Shown: positions 1 to 5,725 of the stretch, in pieces
Layout of the letters: each line of letters starts with the position of its first letter
Numbering within the stretch: position 1 is the stretch's first letter
Origin: an uncultured Oscillospiraceae bacterium
GTDB lineage: Bacteria; Bacillota; Clostridia; Oscillospirales; Acutalibacteraceae
Direction: 5' to 3'
DNA length: 6,165 bases
Assembly: GCA_900549945.1 (NCBI GenBank)
Contig: URQJ01000115.1
Span: forward strand, 1 to 6,165
Position numbers and translations under genes: made by a program
The notes under the pieces: model-generated
Told to the model about the DNA's origin: nothing
Databases searched by the model: none
What the model saw: only the letters and a program-made list of their open reading frames with translations

Positions 1-1
1 G

Positions 2-571
2 GGCTGCATGCGCTGCATCATCTGGATTTTCCCCGGCAGCGATACGCTGACGAAGGAGGAAAACTACGCGCTGCATAAGGCGCGCCTCTCCCGCGCGGCG
101 GCGGTGCTCGCGCAGTACGGCATCCGGCTCGGCCTCGAGTTCATCGGCCCCTACACCGGCCGCAAAGACAAGAAATACACCTTTATCTACACGGCGGAGG
201 AGATGCTCGGCCTCGCAAAGGACTGCGGCGAGAACGTCGGCCTGCTGTTCGACGCGTACCACTGGTACACTGGCGCAAATAACCGGGATGTTTTCGACCA
301 CATCCCCGACGAGCGCTGCATCGTCAGCGTCCACGTGAACGACGCGCCGGACGGGATCGACCGCCTCGAGCTGCCGGATTCCCCGCGCGCTCTTCCGGGC
401 GAAACCGGCAGGATCGACATTGCCTGTGTGATGGACGGCCTGCAAAAGCTCGGCTATACGGGCCCGGTCGTCGCCGAGCCGTTCAGCCCGAAGCTCGCCG
501 CGCTGCCGACCGATGACGATAAGGTCGCCTGCATCAAAGCCTGCCTCGATAAGATTTGGCCGCAAGGTTGA
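2..571 (+). CDS. Sugar phosphate isomerase/epimerase-like TIM-barrel protein (5' end missing)
   Basis: The reading frame is open from the left edge, so the N-terminus lies outside the window; about 189 codons remain, ending in TGA. The protein resembles the xylose isomerase-like / AP endonuclease family 2 TIM barrels, which bind a divalent metal and interconvert sugars or keto-sugars in the cytoplasm. Counting from the Met at position 8, candidate metal or substrate ligands are Glu44 (in GLEF), Asp82 and His85 (LFDAYHWY), His109 and Asn111 (VHVND) and Glu157 (VAEPF). This matches the Glu/Asp/His/Glu pattern on successive barrel strands in this family. The C-terminal part LPGETGRIDI followed by a helix and VVAEPF is typical of the last barrel strands. 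Substrate cannot be told from sequence; inositol catabolism enzymes, hydroxypyruvate isomerase and tagatose or psicose epimerases share the fold. A terminator follows directly, so this is the last gene of its transcript. Confidence 0.82.
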   Translation, partial: GCMRCIIWIFPGSDTLTKEENYALHKARLSRAAAVLAQYGIRLGLEFIGPYTGRKDKKYTFIYTAEEMLGLAKDCGENVGLLFDAYHWYTGANNRDVFDHIPDERCIVSVHVNDAPDGIDRLELPDSPRALPGETGRIDIACVMDGLQKLGYTGPVVAEPFSPKLAALPTDDDKVACIKACLDKIWPQG

Positions 572-607
572 CAGGCCCGCGGAAAGCGGGTAAAATAGAA
601 GCATAAA

Positions 608-653
608 AGGAAATGAACCGCATTTTCGGGATGCGGTTCATTTCTTGGCTTTT
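608..653 (+). terminator. Intrinsic terminator after the TIM-barrel gene
   Basis: A perfect 14-bp inverted repeat (GAAATGAACCGCAT at 610-623 and its complement at 631-644) encloses a 7-nt loop. One more G-U and one A-U pair extend it outward. The 3' side runs into a U-rich stretch (TTTCTTGGCTTTT). It lies about 40 bp after the stop codon. A smaller CCCGC/GCGGG hairpin with a GGAAA loop lies between them at 576-590. The tail is interrupted by GGC, so efficiency is uncertain. Confidence 0.7.
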
Positions 654-773
654 GCCGGCAGTGGGGAAGCCGCTCAGCTTTTGCGGGATTTTGCCGCGGC
701 GGAGCGCCCCGCAGGCGGCGCGGATACAGGGCGGGAACGGGCGGCATGCTCCGACCAAGAAAGGGAGACGACG

Positions 774-1931
774 ATGAACGAAAAGGAAATTTCAGAGATC
801 CGCCGGCGCTTTAGGCCGGATAAGAGCAACATCACGCATGTGCGCGGCTGCTACGTGAACGAGCGGCAGGAGATTGTCGCCGCGTTCGACCAGTCCCTCG
901 CGCTGCTGCCGCAGGAGGAGAGCGAGAACCTGCTCGCCGTGCTGCGGCGCACGCTCGCGGGCACGCAGGGGAAGAACCTGATCGACATGCCGTTTTCCAC
1001 GGCGCAGGTCGTCGACAGCGACGAGCACCGCCTGCTTATGGCGCTGCGCGATTCCGCATTAAACGACGAAGACGCGATCAACGCCTTTTACGAAAAGGTC
1101 ATCGGCGCGTACCGGCCGGAGGGTACGTACCTGATTTTGCTCGCGTACGATACATACGACGTGCCGTACCGCTCGAAGGACGGCATGCGGCAGGACGACG
1201 CCTCCAGCGAGACGTACAGCTATGTGCTGTGCAGTATCTGCCCGGTGAAGGAGACGAAGCCGGTGCTCGGTTACAGTGTGCCGGAGAATGCGTTTCACAA
1301 CCGCGGCATCGACTGGCTTGTCGGCGCGCCGGCGCTCGGCTTTCTGTTCCCGGCTTTCAACGACCGCAGCGCCGATATTTACAGCGCGCTGTACTATGCG
1401 CGCGACGCCGCCGACAGCCACGCGGAATTTGTGGACGCGGTTTTCCGCTGCCCGCCGCCGATGCCGGCCGAGGAGCAGAAGGAGACGTTCGGCACGGTGC
1501 TGGGCGATGCGCTCGCAGAGGCGTGCAGCTTCGACGTCGTGCAGTCCGTGCACGGCGGCCTTGTGGAGATGATCGAGGAGCACAAGGTCAACAAGGAGGT
1601 CGAGCCGCTGCAAATCTCAAAGACCACCGTGCGCTCGATGCTGACCGCCTGCGGCGTGCCCGGCGAAAATGTACAGCGCTTCGAGGAGCAGTACGACGCG
1701 CAGTTCGGCGCGGGCACGGCGCTCAGCCCGCGCAACCTTGTCGAGACGCGGCGGTTCGAGGTCACAACGCCGGACGTGACGATCCGCGTCAATCCCGCGT
1801 GCAGCGGCCTGATCGAAACGCGCGTGATCGACGGCGCGAAGTATATCCTGATCCGCGCGGACGACGGCGTCGAGGTCAACGGCGTGCCGATCCGCATCGA
1901 GGACAGGCGGCTGTATCCGGATGAATCCTGA
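774..1931 (+). CDS. DUF4317 domain-containing protein
   Basis: This is a 385-residue soluble protein with no signal peptide or membrane segment. I recognise it as DUF4317, a family common in Clostridia with no established function. Recognisable stretches are the N-terminal MNEKEISEIRRRFRPDKSNI, then GKNLIDMPFSTAQVVDSDEH, the central LILLAYDTYDVPYRSKDG, CSICPVKETKP, GFLFPAFNDRSADIY, VQSVHGGLVEMIEEHK, and the C-terminal LSPRNLVETRRFEVTTPDVT and VIDGAKYILIRADDGVEVNG. The ATG at 774 is chosen because AAGGGAG at 761-767 sits 6 nt upstream and the family begins MNEKEI. The frame stays open back to a TTG at 645, but that extension overlaps the preceding terminator and is low-complexity. The gene is flanked by terminators and appears to stand alone. 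I see no clear promoter in the GC-rich 654-760 stretch. Family assignment is confident; function is unknown. Confidence 0.93.
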   Translation: MNEKEISEIRRRFRPDKSNITHVRGCYVNERQEIVAAFDQSLALLPQEESENLLAVLRRTLAGTQGKNLIDMPFSTAQVVDSDEHRLLMALRDSALNDEDAINAFYEKVIGAYRPEGTYLILLAYDTYDVPYRSKDGMRQDDASSETYSYVLCSICPVKETKPVLGYSVPENAFHNRGIDWLVGAPALGFLFPAFNDRSADIYSALYYARDAADSHAEFVDAVFRCPPPMPAEEQKETFGTVLGDALAEACSFDVVQSVHGGLVEMIEEHKVNKEVEPLQISKTTVRSMLTACGVPGENVQRFEEQYDAQFGAGTALSPRNLVETRRFEVTTPDVTIRVNPACSGLIETRVIDGAKYILIRADDGVEVNGVPIRIEDRRLYPDES

Positions 1932-1978
1932 TTCGGCGCAGGGCGGCCGCGGGGTTCCGCTCCATTAAAAGACAGACT

Positions 1979-2028
1979 AGAAAGAAAGACGGGCTGCACC
2001 GTTTCTGAGGAAGCGATGCAGCCCGTCT
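1979..2028 (-). terminator. Leftward intrinsic terminator, probably of the candidate small RNA
   Basis: A 12-bp perfect stem (AGACGGGCTGCA at 1987-1998 with 2017-2028) continues after a single C/A mismatch into 6 more pairs (2000-2005 with 2010-2015, one of them G-U) closed by a TGAG tetraloop. Read on the minus strand the stem is followed by TTCTTTCTAG, a U-rich tail. On the plus strand it is followed by GCGCTACGCGG, so it does not look like a terminator for the DUF4317 gene. No minus-strand protein gene ends nearby. Confidence 0.65.
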
Positions 2029-2159
2029 GCGCTACGCGGAAACAGCATGCCCCGGCGGGCAGGACAACCGGCCGGGGCCGCAGGACAGACGGAAAGACGA
2101 AGCCTTCTCCGCAAATCTCCCAAACCAAAGCAATGGCATTCCCGGTTATTCTGTTTCCA
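1980..2159 (-). ncRNA. Candidate small RNA (about 175-180 nt), leftward from the XRE operator region
   Basis: The interval is bounded by a near-consensus promoter (TTGACA-17-TATAGT at 2166-2194) whose start point should fall near 2159, and by the leftward terminator at 1979-2028. Inside it is a strong internal stem: GCCCCGGC at 2049-2056 pairs with GCCGGGGC at 2071-2078 across a 14-nt loop. The 8-mer GCAGGACA (plus strand) occurs twice, 21 bp apart, at 2059 and 2080. I found no ORF with a convincing ribosome binding site: ATGs near the 5' end give 4 codons (almost leaderless) or 35 codons without a Shine-Dalgarno sequence. A non-coding RNA therefore fits better than a peptide gene. It does not match any RNA family I can identify by eye. 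It would be complementary to any read-through from the DUF4317 gene, so antisense action on that 3' UTR is one possibility. Its existence rests on promoter and terminator signals alone. Confidence 0.42.
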
Positions 2160-2165
2160 TTTCTT

Positions 2166-2194
2166 ACTATAAAACAAAATGTTATATTTGTCAA
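2166..2194 (-). promoter_or_regulatory. Strong leftward sigma-A promoter overlapped by an operator
   Basis: On the minus strand, TTGACA (2189-2194) is separated by exactly 17 bp from TATAGT (2166-2171), one base off the full consensus. The left arm of the inverted repeat at 2171-2185 fills most of the spacer, so a bound repressor would block RNA polymerase. The start point should fall near 2159. Confidence 0.7.
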
Positions 2195-2210
2195 GATAAC
2201 ATTTTGTTTT
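2171..2210. promoter_or_regulatory. Twin operator-like palindromes (15-bp inverted repeat)
   Basis: AAAACAAAATGTTAT (2171-2185) and its exact complement ATAACATTTTGTTTT (2196-2210) are separated by 10 bp. Each arm is itself a dyad of the form AACA-NNN-TGTT, centred at 2178 and 2203, so this reads as two binding sites for a homodimer 25 bp apart. The spacer holds the leftward -35 box. The nearby XRE-type gene at 2258 is the obvious candidate binder, since small XRE repressors commonly bind such sites next to their own gene. The link is inferred from position. A plain RNA hairpin is a less likely reading because the arms are AT-rich and no U-tract follows. Confidence 0.62.
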
Positions 2211-2219
2211 GCCTATACT
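2188..2219 (+). promoter_or_regulatory. Possible rightward promoter of the XRE gene
   Basis: TATACT at 2214-2219 is a fair -10 box. The best -35 candidate is TTGTCA at 2188-2193, which overlaps the leftward -35 box, but the gap of 20 bp is longer than optimal. Transcription would start near 2226 and leave a leader of about 32 nt containing AAAGGGG. The right operator arm lies between the two boxes, consistent with autorepression. The spacing makes this weak. Confidence 0.33.
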
Positions 2220-2257
2220 TTTCTAAGAGAGCTTTTGGAAAGGGGCGGGCAAACAAA

Positions 2258-2497
2258 ATGTATAAGAGAATACGCGACCTGCGGGAGGACCGGGATCTCC
2301 TGCAAAAGGATCTCGCCGCCTACCTGAACTGCACGCAGGTCTGTTACTCCCACTATGAGATGGGCAGGCGGGATATTCCCTCCGGTGTTCTGATCCGGCT
2401 TGCGGCGTTTTACGGCACGAGCATCGACTATCTGCTCGGCGTTACGGACGACCCGCGGCCCTACCCGCGGCCGCAGCACGCGCACGAGATTATCTGA
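2258..2497 (+). CDS. Small XRE-family helix-turn-helix transcriptional regulator
   Basis: This is a 79-residue protein that is nearly all DNA-binding domain. Residues about 4-60 form an HTH_3/Cro-C1 type fold: an N-terminal helix (KRIRDLREDRDL), the HTH around LQKDLAAYLNCTQVCYSHYE (15-34), then IPSGVLIRLAAFYGTSIDYLLG, the usual end of this fold. The remaining 18 residues are Pro/Arg/His-rich and have no visible domain, so there is no obvious ligand or protease domain. It should act as a dimeric repressor. The ATG at 2258 is preferred because the domain begins there and AAAGGGG/GGGCGGG lies 7-12 nt upstream; the frame is open from a TTG at 2204, but that is inside the operator. The twin palindromes at 2171-2210 are its likely targets, controlling itself and the divergent small RNA. 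The 3' end overlaps the convergent nitroreductase gene by 8 bp, and it has no terminator of its own. Confidence 0.9.
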   Translation: MYKRIRDLREDRDLLQKDLAAYLNCTQVCYSHYEMGRRDIPSGVLIRLAAFYGTSIDYLLGVTDDPRPYPRPQHAHEII

Positions 2498-2987
2498 CGG
2501 TGTGGACGCGGGCAGGGTCGAAGCGGTCCTGCTGCTTTGCGGGCTTTAACGGGTAGCCGACCGAAAGGATCGCGAAGGGCTCGAGGCTGTCTGCGATGCC
2601 GAGCGCGGCGCGCACGGCCTCCATGCGCTCCCGGCCCGGAGCGATGCCGCACCAAACGGCGCCGAGGCCGAGCGATTCCGCCTCGAGCAGAATGTTTTCG
2701 CACGCGGCGCTCAGGTCGATCTCCCCGTAATCCGGCGCAATGAGCCCGCTTTTGCGGTAGCAGGGCACGATGGCGGCCGCCGCGTTTTTGACAAAGCCGG
2801 TGTACGGGCTGCACCCCGAAAGCGCTTCGAGCCGCGTTTTTTCGGCTGTGACGTAGAACTCCCACGGCTGCTGGTTGCATGCCGAGGGCGCCGCCATGCC
2901 GGCTCTGAGCAGAAGCTCGAGCTTTTCGGGCTCGACCGGCTGCGCCGTGTAGGCGCGCACGCTGGTTCTTGTGAAAATGACATCCAT
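2490..2987 (-). CDS. Nitroreductase family protein (FMN-dependent oxidoreductase)
   Basis: This is a 165-residue cytoplasmic flavoprotein of the nitroreductase superfamily, which uses NAD(P)H and bound FMN to reduce nitro groups, quinones or other small acceptors. Family marks are the N-terminal RTSVRAY (7-13), which supplies FMN-phosphate contacts, PSACNQQPWEF (34-44), the helix DLSAACENILLEAESLGLG (91-109) followed by AVWCG, and LSVGYP (141-146). The length fits the short, single-domain subgroup. The ATG at 2987 is chosen over an in-frame GTG at 2996 because AAAGGTG at 2994-3000 lies 6 nt upstream of it. The physiological substrate cannot be inferred. The gene is divergent from the GNAT gene at 3156 and its last 8 bp overlap the convergent XRE gene, with no terminator at its end. 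Read-through would run antisense across the XRE gene and could stop only at the leftward terminator near 1979-2028. Confidence 0.91.
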   Translation of the reverse strand: MDVIFTRTSVRAYTAQPVEPEKLELLLRAGMAAPSACNQQPWEFYVTAEKTRLEALSGCSPYTGFVKNAAAAIVPCYRKSGLIAPDYGEIDLSAACENILLEAESLGLGAVWCGIAPGRERMEAVRAALGIADSLEPFAILSVGYPLKPAKQQDRFDPARVHTVR

Positions 2988-3155
2988 TGAAATCACCTTT
3001 CTTTATGATGTAGAATACAGGGAGACGCCGCGCCAGAGGGCGCGCGCCGGACTGTTTTGAAAAATCCGCGCATCGTGCCGCAGTAAATGCCGATGGATAC
3101 GCGGTGCGCCTGTGCGGTACGCGCACGGATTAATTATACTGGAGGATCTGAAAAT

Positions 3156-3668
3156 ATGGTTTTTGAAACCGAGCGGCTGTACCTGCGCGAGATGACGCAG
3201 GCAGATTATGAAGCCCTGTGCAGAATTATGCAGGATGCGGAGGCGATGCGCCTCGCCTACGAGCGCGTTTTTACGGACAACGAGGTGCAGGGGTGGTTGG
3301 ACCGGCACATCGCCCGCTACGAGCGGCTGGGCTTCGGCCTGTGGGCGGTCGTCCTGAAGGAGACCGGCGCGATGATCGGCCAGTGCGGGCTGACCCTACA
3401 GCCGTGGGAAAACGAGGAGGTGCTCGAAATCGGGTACCTTTTTGAGCGGCGGCACTGGCACAAGGGGTACGCGGCAGAGGCCGCGGCAGGCTGCAAAAAA
3501 TACGCGTTCGAGGTACTCGGCGCACACGAGGTCTGCTCCATTGTTCGGGATACGAACACGGCCGCGCAGAACGTGGCCATCCGAAACGGCATGGTTAAAA
3601 CGGACGAGAGCGTAAAAAACTTTAGAGGCATCGACATGCGCTTCTGCCGCTACACCGCCCGCCGCTGA
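3156..3668 (+). CDS. GNAT family N-acetyltransferase (RimJ/RimL-like)
   Basis: This is a 170-residue acetyltransferase of the GNAT fold that transfers acetyl from acetyl-CoA to an amine. The N-terminal FETERLYLREMTQADYEALC is typical of the RimJ/RimL-like (Acetyltransf_3) group that includes ribosomal-protein N-acetyltransferases. The acetyl-CoA pyrophosphate loop is RRHWHKGYAAEA (98-109), matching R/Q-x-x-G-x-A. The downstream strand and helix TNTAAQNVAIRNGM (133-146) carries the conserved Asn and the NVAIRNGM element. GWLDRHIARYERLGFGLWAV (46-65) is the usual acceptor-side region. GGAGG at 3141-3145 sits 10 nt before the ATG. The substrate is unknown; the subgroup also includes small-molecule and antibiotic acetyltransferases, so a ribosomal target is only a family-level guess. 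It is divergent from the nitroreductase gene; the 168-bp gap contains a TATACT right before the ribosome binding site but no well-placed -35 box. Confidence 0.9.
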   Translation: MVFETERLYLREMTQADYEALCRIMQDAEAMRLAYERVFTDNEVQGWLDRHIARYERLGFGLWAVVLKETGAMIGQCGLTLQPWENEEVLEIGYLFERRHWHKGYAAEAAAGCKKYAFEVLGAHEVCSIVRDTNTAAQNVAIRNGMVKTDESVKNFRGIDMRFCRYTARR

Positions 3669-3670
3669 CA

Positions 3671-3721
3671 GCGGGTATGGCGGGCACGGCCCGCGGTGGG
3701 TGTCTGCGCGGCCGCCTGTGT
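3671..3721. repeat. 51-bp GC-rich intergenic repeat, copy 1
   Basis: This copy matches 3781-3831 at 48 of 51 positions by eye, with a period of exactly 110 bp. It contains a GCGGGC-ACG-GCCCGC hairpin (3680-3694) and ends in GCGGCCGCCTGTGT. It starts 2 bp after the GNAT stop codon. This resembles the short, non-coding dispersed repeats seen between genes in GC-rich gut Clostridia. Whether it is dispersed in this genome cannot be seen here. Confidence 0.8.
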
Positions 3722-3737
3722 GCACAGGCTCGTTTTT
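3714..3737 (+). terminator. Probable terminator of the GNAT gene
   Basis: GCCTGT (3714-3719) pairs with ACAGGC (3724-3729) around a GTGC loop, followed by TCGTTTTT. The stem is only 6 bp but the five-U tail is good. The 5' side lies in the end of repeat copy 1; copy 2 has no matching 3' arm or U-tract, so only copy 1 could terminate. Confidence 0.42.
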
Positions 3738-3780
3738 AGAGGGAATCGGCGCGGCACTCGCGTTCTTTGGCATCTCCCGG

Positions 3781-3831
3781 GCGGGTACGGCGGGCACGGC
3801 CCGCGGCGGATGTCTGCGCGGCCGCCTGTGT
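3781..3831. repeat. 51-bp GC-rich intergenic repeat, copy 2
   Basis: This is the second copy, in the same orientation as 3671-3721, differing at three positions (T/C at 3678/3788, T/C at 3697/3807, G/A at 3700/3810). The 59 bp between the copies are unrelated to the sequence after copy 2, so this is a repeated module and not a simple tandem duplication of a 110-bp unit. Confidence 0.8.
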
Positions 3832-3883
3832 TCAGTTTAGCATATCCGCCGCGCGGGGGCAAGCCGCATTGCAGTGCGGACGC

Positions 3884-3935
3884 GGATTTTCAGGCCATGC
3901 CGTGCGGGGAGCGCGGCGCGCGCGGCCGAAAATCC
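3884..3935. repeat. Long two-part inverted repeat in the gene-free stretch
   Basis: GGATTTTC (3884-3891) and, after one bulged A, GGCC (3893-3896) pair with GGCCGAAAATCC (3924-3935). Inside, GCCGTGC (3899-3905) pairs with GCGCGGC (3911-3917, one G-U pair) around a GGGGA loop. No U-tract follows on either strand, so it is not an obvious terminator. Apart from this and a small CCGCA/TGCGG stem at 3864-3879, I see nothing coding between 3832 and 3965. Confidence 0.6.
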
Positions 3936-3965
3936 CCGCAAAGGAGACGCCCGCGTGAAAGCGGG

Positions 3966-4001
3966 AAAGGAAAGGGCCGGACGCATCTTTGCGTCCGGCC
4001 C
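3966..4001 (-). terminator. Intrinsic terminator of the Na+/phosphate cotransporter gene
   Basis: A perfect 12-bp GC-rich stem (GGGCCGGACGCA at 3974-3985 with 3990-4001) has a 4-nt loop, lies 8 bp after the cotransporter stop codon on the minus strand, and is followed there by TTTCCTTTCCC. The tail is interrupted by C residues but the stem is very stable. Confidence 0.78.
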
Positions 4002-4009
4002 CCTATCGT

Positions 4010-5671
4010 TTATTCTTCAACAGCGCTGTATTCCGGTGTGGAAATCTGCGTCATGGCCTCGCCGATATTGAGGATATGGTCGCCGATGCGCTCGAAGTCC
4101 GTGAGCAGCTCGGAGTAAATGACCGCGGATTCATCCGCGCCCGCGTGCATGCGCTGAATCTGGCTCTGGCGCATGGCGGCGGTCATATCGTCGATTTTCT
4201 GCTCCATCTGCGCGATTTTCTCAAGCCGCGCCGTCGTGATGGATTCGAGCGGGTAGATCAGCTGCATCGCCTCTTGGCTGACGCTCTGCATTTGCCGGAT
4301 CTCGTTCTTCGTCTCCTCGGAAAACGCGATCTTCTTTTCCTCCATCAGCTTTGTGTATTCGCTGATGTTCATTGCGTGGTCGCCGATACGCTCGAGGTTT
4401 CCGGAGATCTTGAAGAACGCGCTGATGCGCGCCGAATCGCGCTCGTTCGTCTCGTAGACGATGACGGAGGAGATGTAGTTCGAGATCTCCTTGTTGAGGA
4501 AGTCGATCGTCTCCTCGGTATCCTCCACGGCGGGCAGGCGCTTCGGCGTGCCGTCCAGCACGGTGAGGAAGCTGTCGCGCACGTTGCTTTCCACGATCTC
4601 CGCCATGCGGTTGAGCTCGCGGCTGATGCCGGTCAGCGCGATGGCCGAGGTGCCGATGCGGTGCGGCTCATGGGTGCTGTCCACCGGCTTGATATAGAGG
4701 AGCTGGCGCTGGTTGACGTCGTCCGAAACGCGGTCGGGCAGGATGCGCTCCGCAATCTTGGCGAGGTGCGTGCCGAAGGGCAGGAGCAGCAAGGTCGTCA
4801 CGATGTTAAAGGTTGTGTGCAGCGCGGCGATCTGGCCGGCAGGCGTTGCGGGCAGCAGCGATTCGATCAGGCCGGTCAGCGGCGTGAGGATGCACAGCGT
4901 GGTGAAGATGACCGTGCCGATCACGTTGAAAAGCAGGTGGATGATCGTCGTGCGCTTTGCACTGCGGCTCGTGCCGATAGCGGCGAGCACCGCCGTGATG
5001 CAGGTGCCGATGTTCTGGCCGAAGAGGATGAAGGCCGCGCTGTGCAGGCCGATCAGCCCGCTGGCCGCGAGCGTCTGCAAAATGCCGACCGAGGCCGAAG
5101 AGGACTGGATGATCGCCGTAAAGACCATGCCGACGAGGATGCCGAGCACCGGGTTCGACATCTGCGTCATCAGGTCGATGAAGAACTGCGATTCGCGCAG
5201 CGGCATCATCGCGTCGCTCATCATGCCCATGCCGAGGAACAAGACGCCGAGGCCGGCGATGATCTGCCCCCAGTGGTGCAGAATCGGCTTTTTGAGGAAC
5301 ACGACGAACGCCACGCCGACAAAGGCGAGCAGCGGCGCCATTGCGCCCACGTCGAGCGCGATCAGAAGGCCGGTCACCGTGGTGCCGATGTTGGCGCCCA
5401 TGATGATCCAAACGGCCTGCCTGAGCGTCATCATGCCGGAGTTTACGAAGCCGACGACCATAACGGTCGTCGCCGAGGAGGACTGGATTACCGCCGTGAT
5501 GCCCGCGCCGACGAGGACGCCGAGGATGCGGTTCGAGGTAAGCCTCTCGAGGATGCGCTTCATGCGGTTGCCCGCAGCAGCTTCAAGGCCGGCGCTCATC
5601 ATCTGCATGCCGTAGAGGAAGAGCGCGAGGCCGCCGAGCAGTCCGAGTACGTCTGAAATTTGCATTTCCAT
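4010..5671 (-). CDS. Na+/phosphate cotransporter family protein with C-terminal PhoU domain
   Basis: This is a 553-residue inner-membrane protein of the Na/Pi-cotransporter family (two PF02690 repeats) fused to a cytoplasmic PhoU-like domain, the usual bacterial NptA/YjbB-like architecture and length. The inverted-repeat signature appears twice: QSSSATT (63-69) and QSSSAS (189-194), each followed by a GANIGTT (92-98) or GQNIGTC (218-224) motif. About eight hydrophobic segments lie between residues 5 and 300. The C-terminal half is helical, with the PhoU hallmark duplicated as ERIGDHAMNI (427-436) and ERIGDHILNI (527-536). It probably moves phosphate with Na+, in either direction, and the PhoU part likely modulates activity. 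The ATG at 5671 is chosen because AAGGA at 5679-5683 lies 7 nt upstream; ATGs at 5677 and 5665 are alternatives. I see no promoter in the 109 bp before it, so expression likely depends on the promoter at 5936-5964 and read-through of the leader terminator. Confidence 0.92.
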   Translation of the reverse strand: MEMQISDVLGLLGGLALFLYGMQMMSAGLEAAAGNRMKRILERLTSNRILGVLVGAGITAVIQSSSATTVMVVGFVNSGMMTLRQAVWIIMGANIGTTVTGLLIALDVGAMAPLLAFVGVAFVVFLKKPILHHWGQIIAGLGVLFLGMGMMSDAMMPLRESQFFIDLMTQMSNPVLGILVGMVFTAIIQSSSASVGILQTLAASGLIGLHSAAFILFGQNIGTCITAVLAAIGTSRSAKRTTIIHLLFNVIGTVIFTTLCILTPLTGLIESLLPATPAGQIAALHTTFNIVTTLLLLPFGTHLAKIAERILPDRVSDDVNQRQLLYIKPVDSTHEPHRIGTSAIALTGISRELNRMAEIVESNVRDSFLTVLDGTPKRLPAVEDTEETIDFLNKEISNYISSVIVYETNERDSARISAFFKISGNLERIGDHAMNISEYTKLMEEKKIAFSEETKNEIRQMQSVSQEAMQLIYPLESITTARLEKIAQMEQKIDDMTAAMRQSQIQRMHAGADESAVIYSELLTDFERIGDHILNIGEAMTQISTPEYSAVEE

Positions 5672-5725
5672 CACCATTTCCTTGTTTTCTGAGCCGTTTT
5701 GCAAAACAGCACTTCGCTTTTGGGG

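Noticed and set aside
645..773. N-terminal extension of the DUF4317 gene to a TTG at 645
   Set aside because: It overlaps the terminator of the previous gene, reads as low-complexity Ala/Gly/Arg sequence, and a good ribosome binding site sits before the ATG at 774.
1980..2159. 6S RNA or SRP RNA as identity of the candidate small RNA, suggested by its size
   Set aside because: The 5' and 3' ends do not pair into a long closing stem as in 6S RNA, and the conserved SRP tetraloop and internal-loop pattern is not present.
1977..2177. A 66-codon or 35-codon peptide within the candidate small RNA
   Set aside because: The longer frame starts upstream of the predicted transcription start and the shorter one (ATG near 2138) has no Shine-Dalgarno sequence; neither has a recognisable sequence.
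1394..2194. Minus-strand open frame of 266 codons running from the operator region into the DUF4317 gene
   Set aside because: It would start inside the operator/promoter, passes through a terminator, and is the antisense shadow of DUF4317 with no recognisable motif.
3133..3140. TATAAT (minus) / TATACT (plus) between the nitroreductase and GNAT genes as promoters
   Set aside because: On the plus strand the start point would fall beyond the GNAT ribosome binding site; on the minus strand no acceptable -35 box lies 16-18 bp upstream. AT-rich chance match cannot be excluded.
3671..3831. CRISPR array
   Set aside because: There are only two copies, 51 bp each with a 59-bp gap, imperfect identity and no cas genes.
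3989..5656. Long plus-strand open frame of 555 codons opposite the cotransporter gene
   Set aside because: Its translation is Arg/Asp/His/Ala-rich low-complexity sequence typical of the antisense frame of a GC-rich gene, while the minus strand encodes clear Na/Pi and PhoU motifs.
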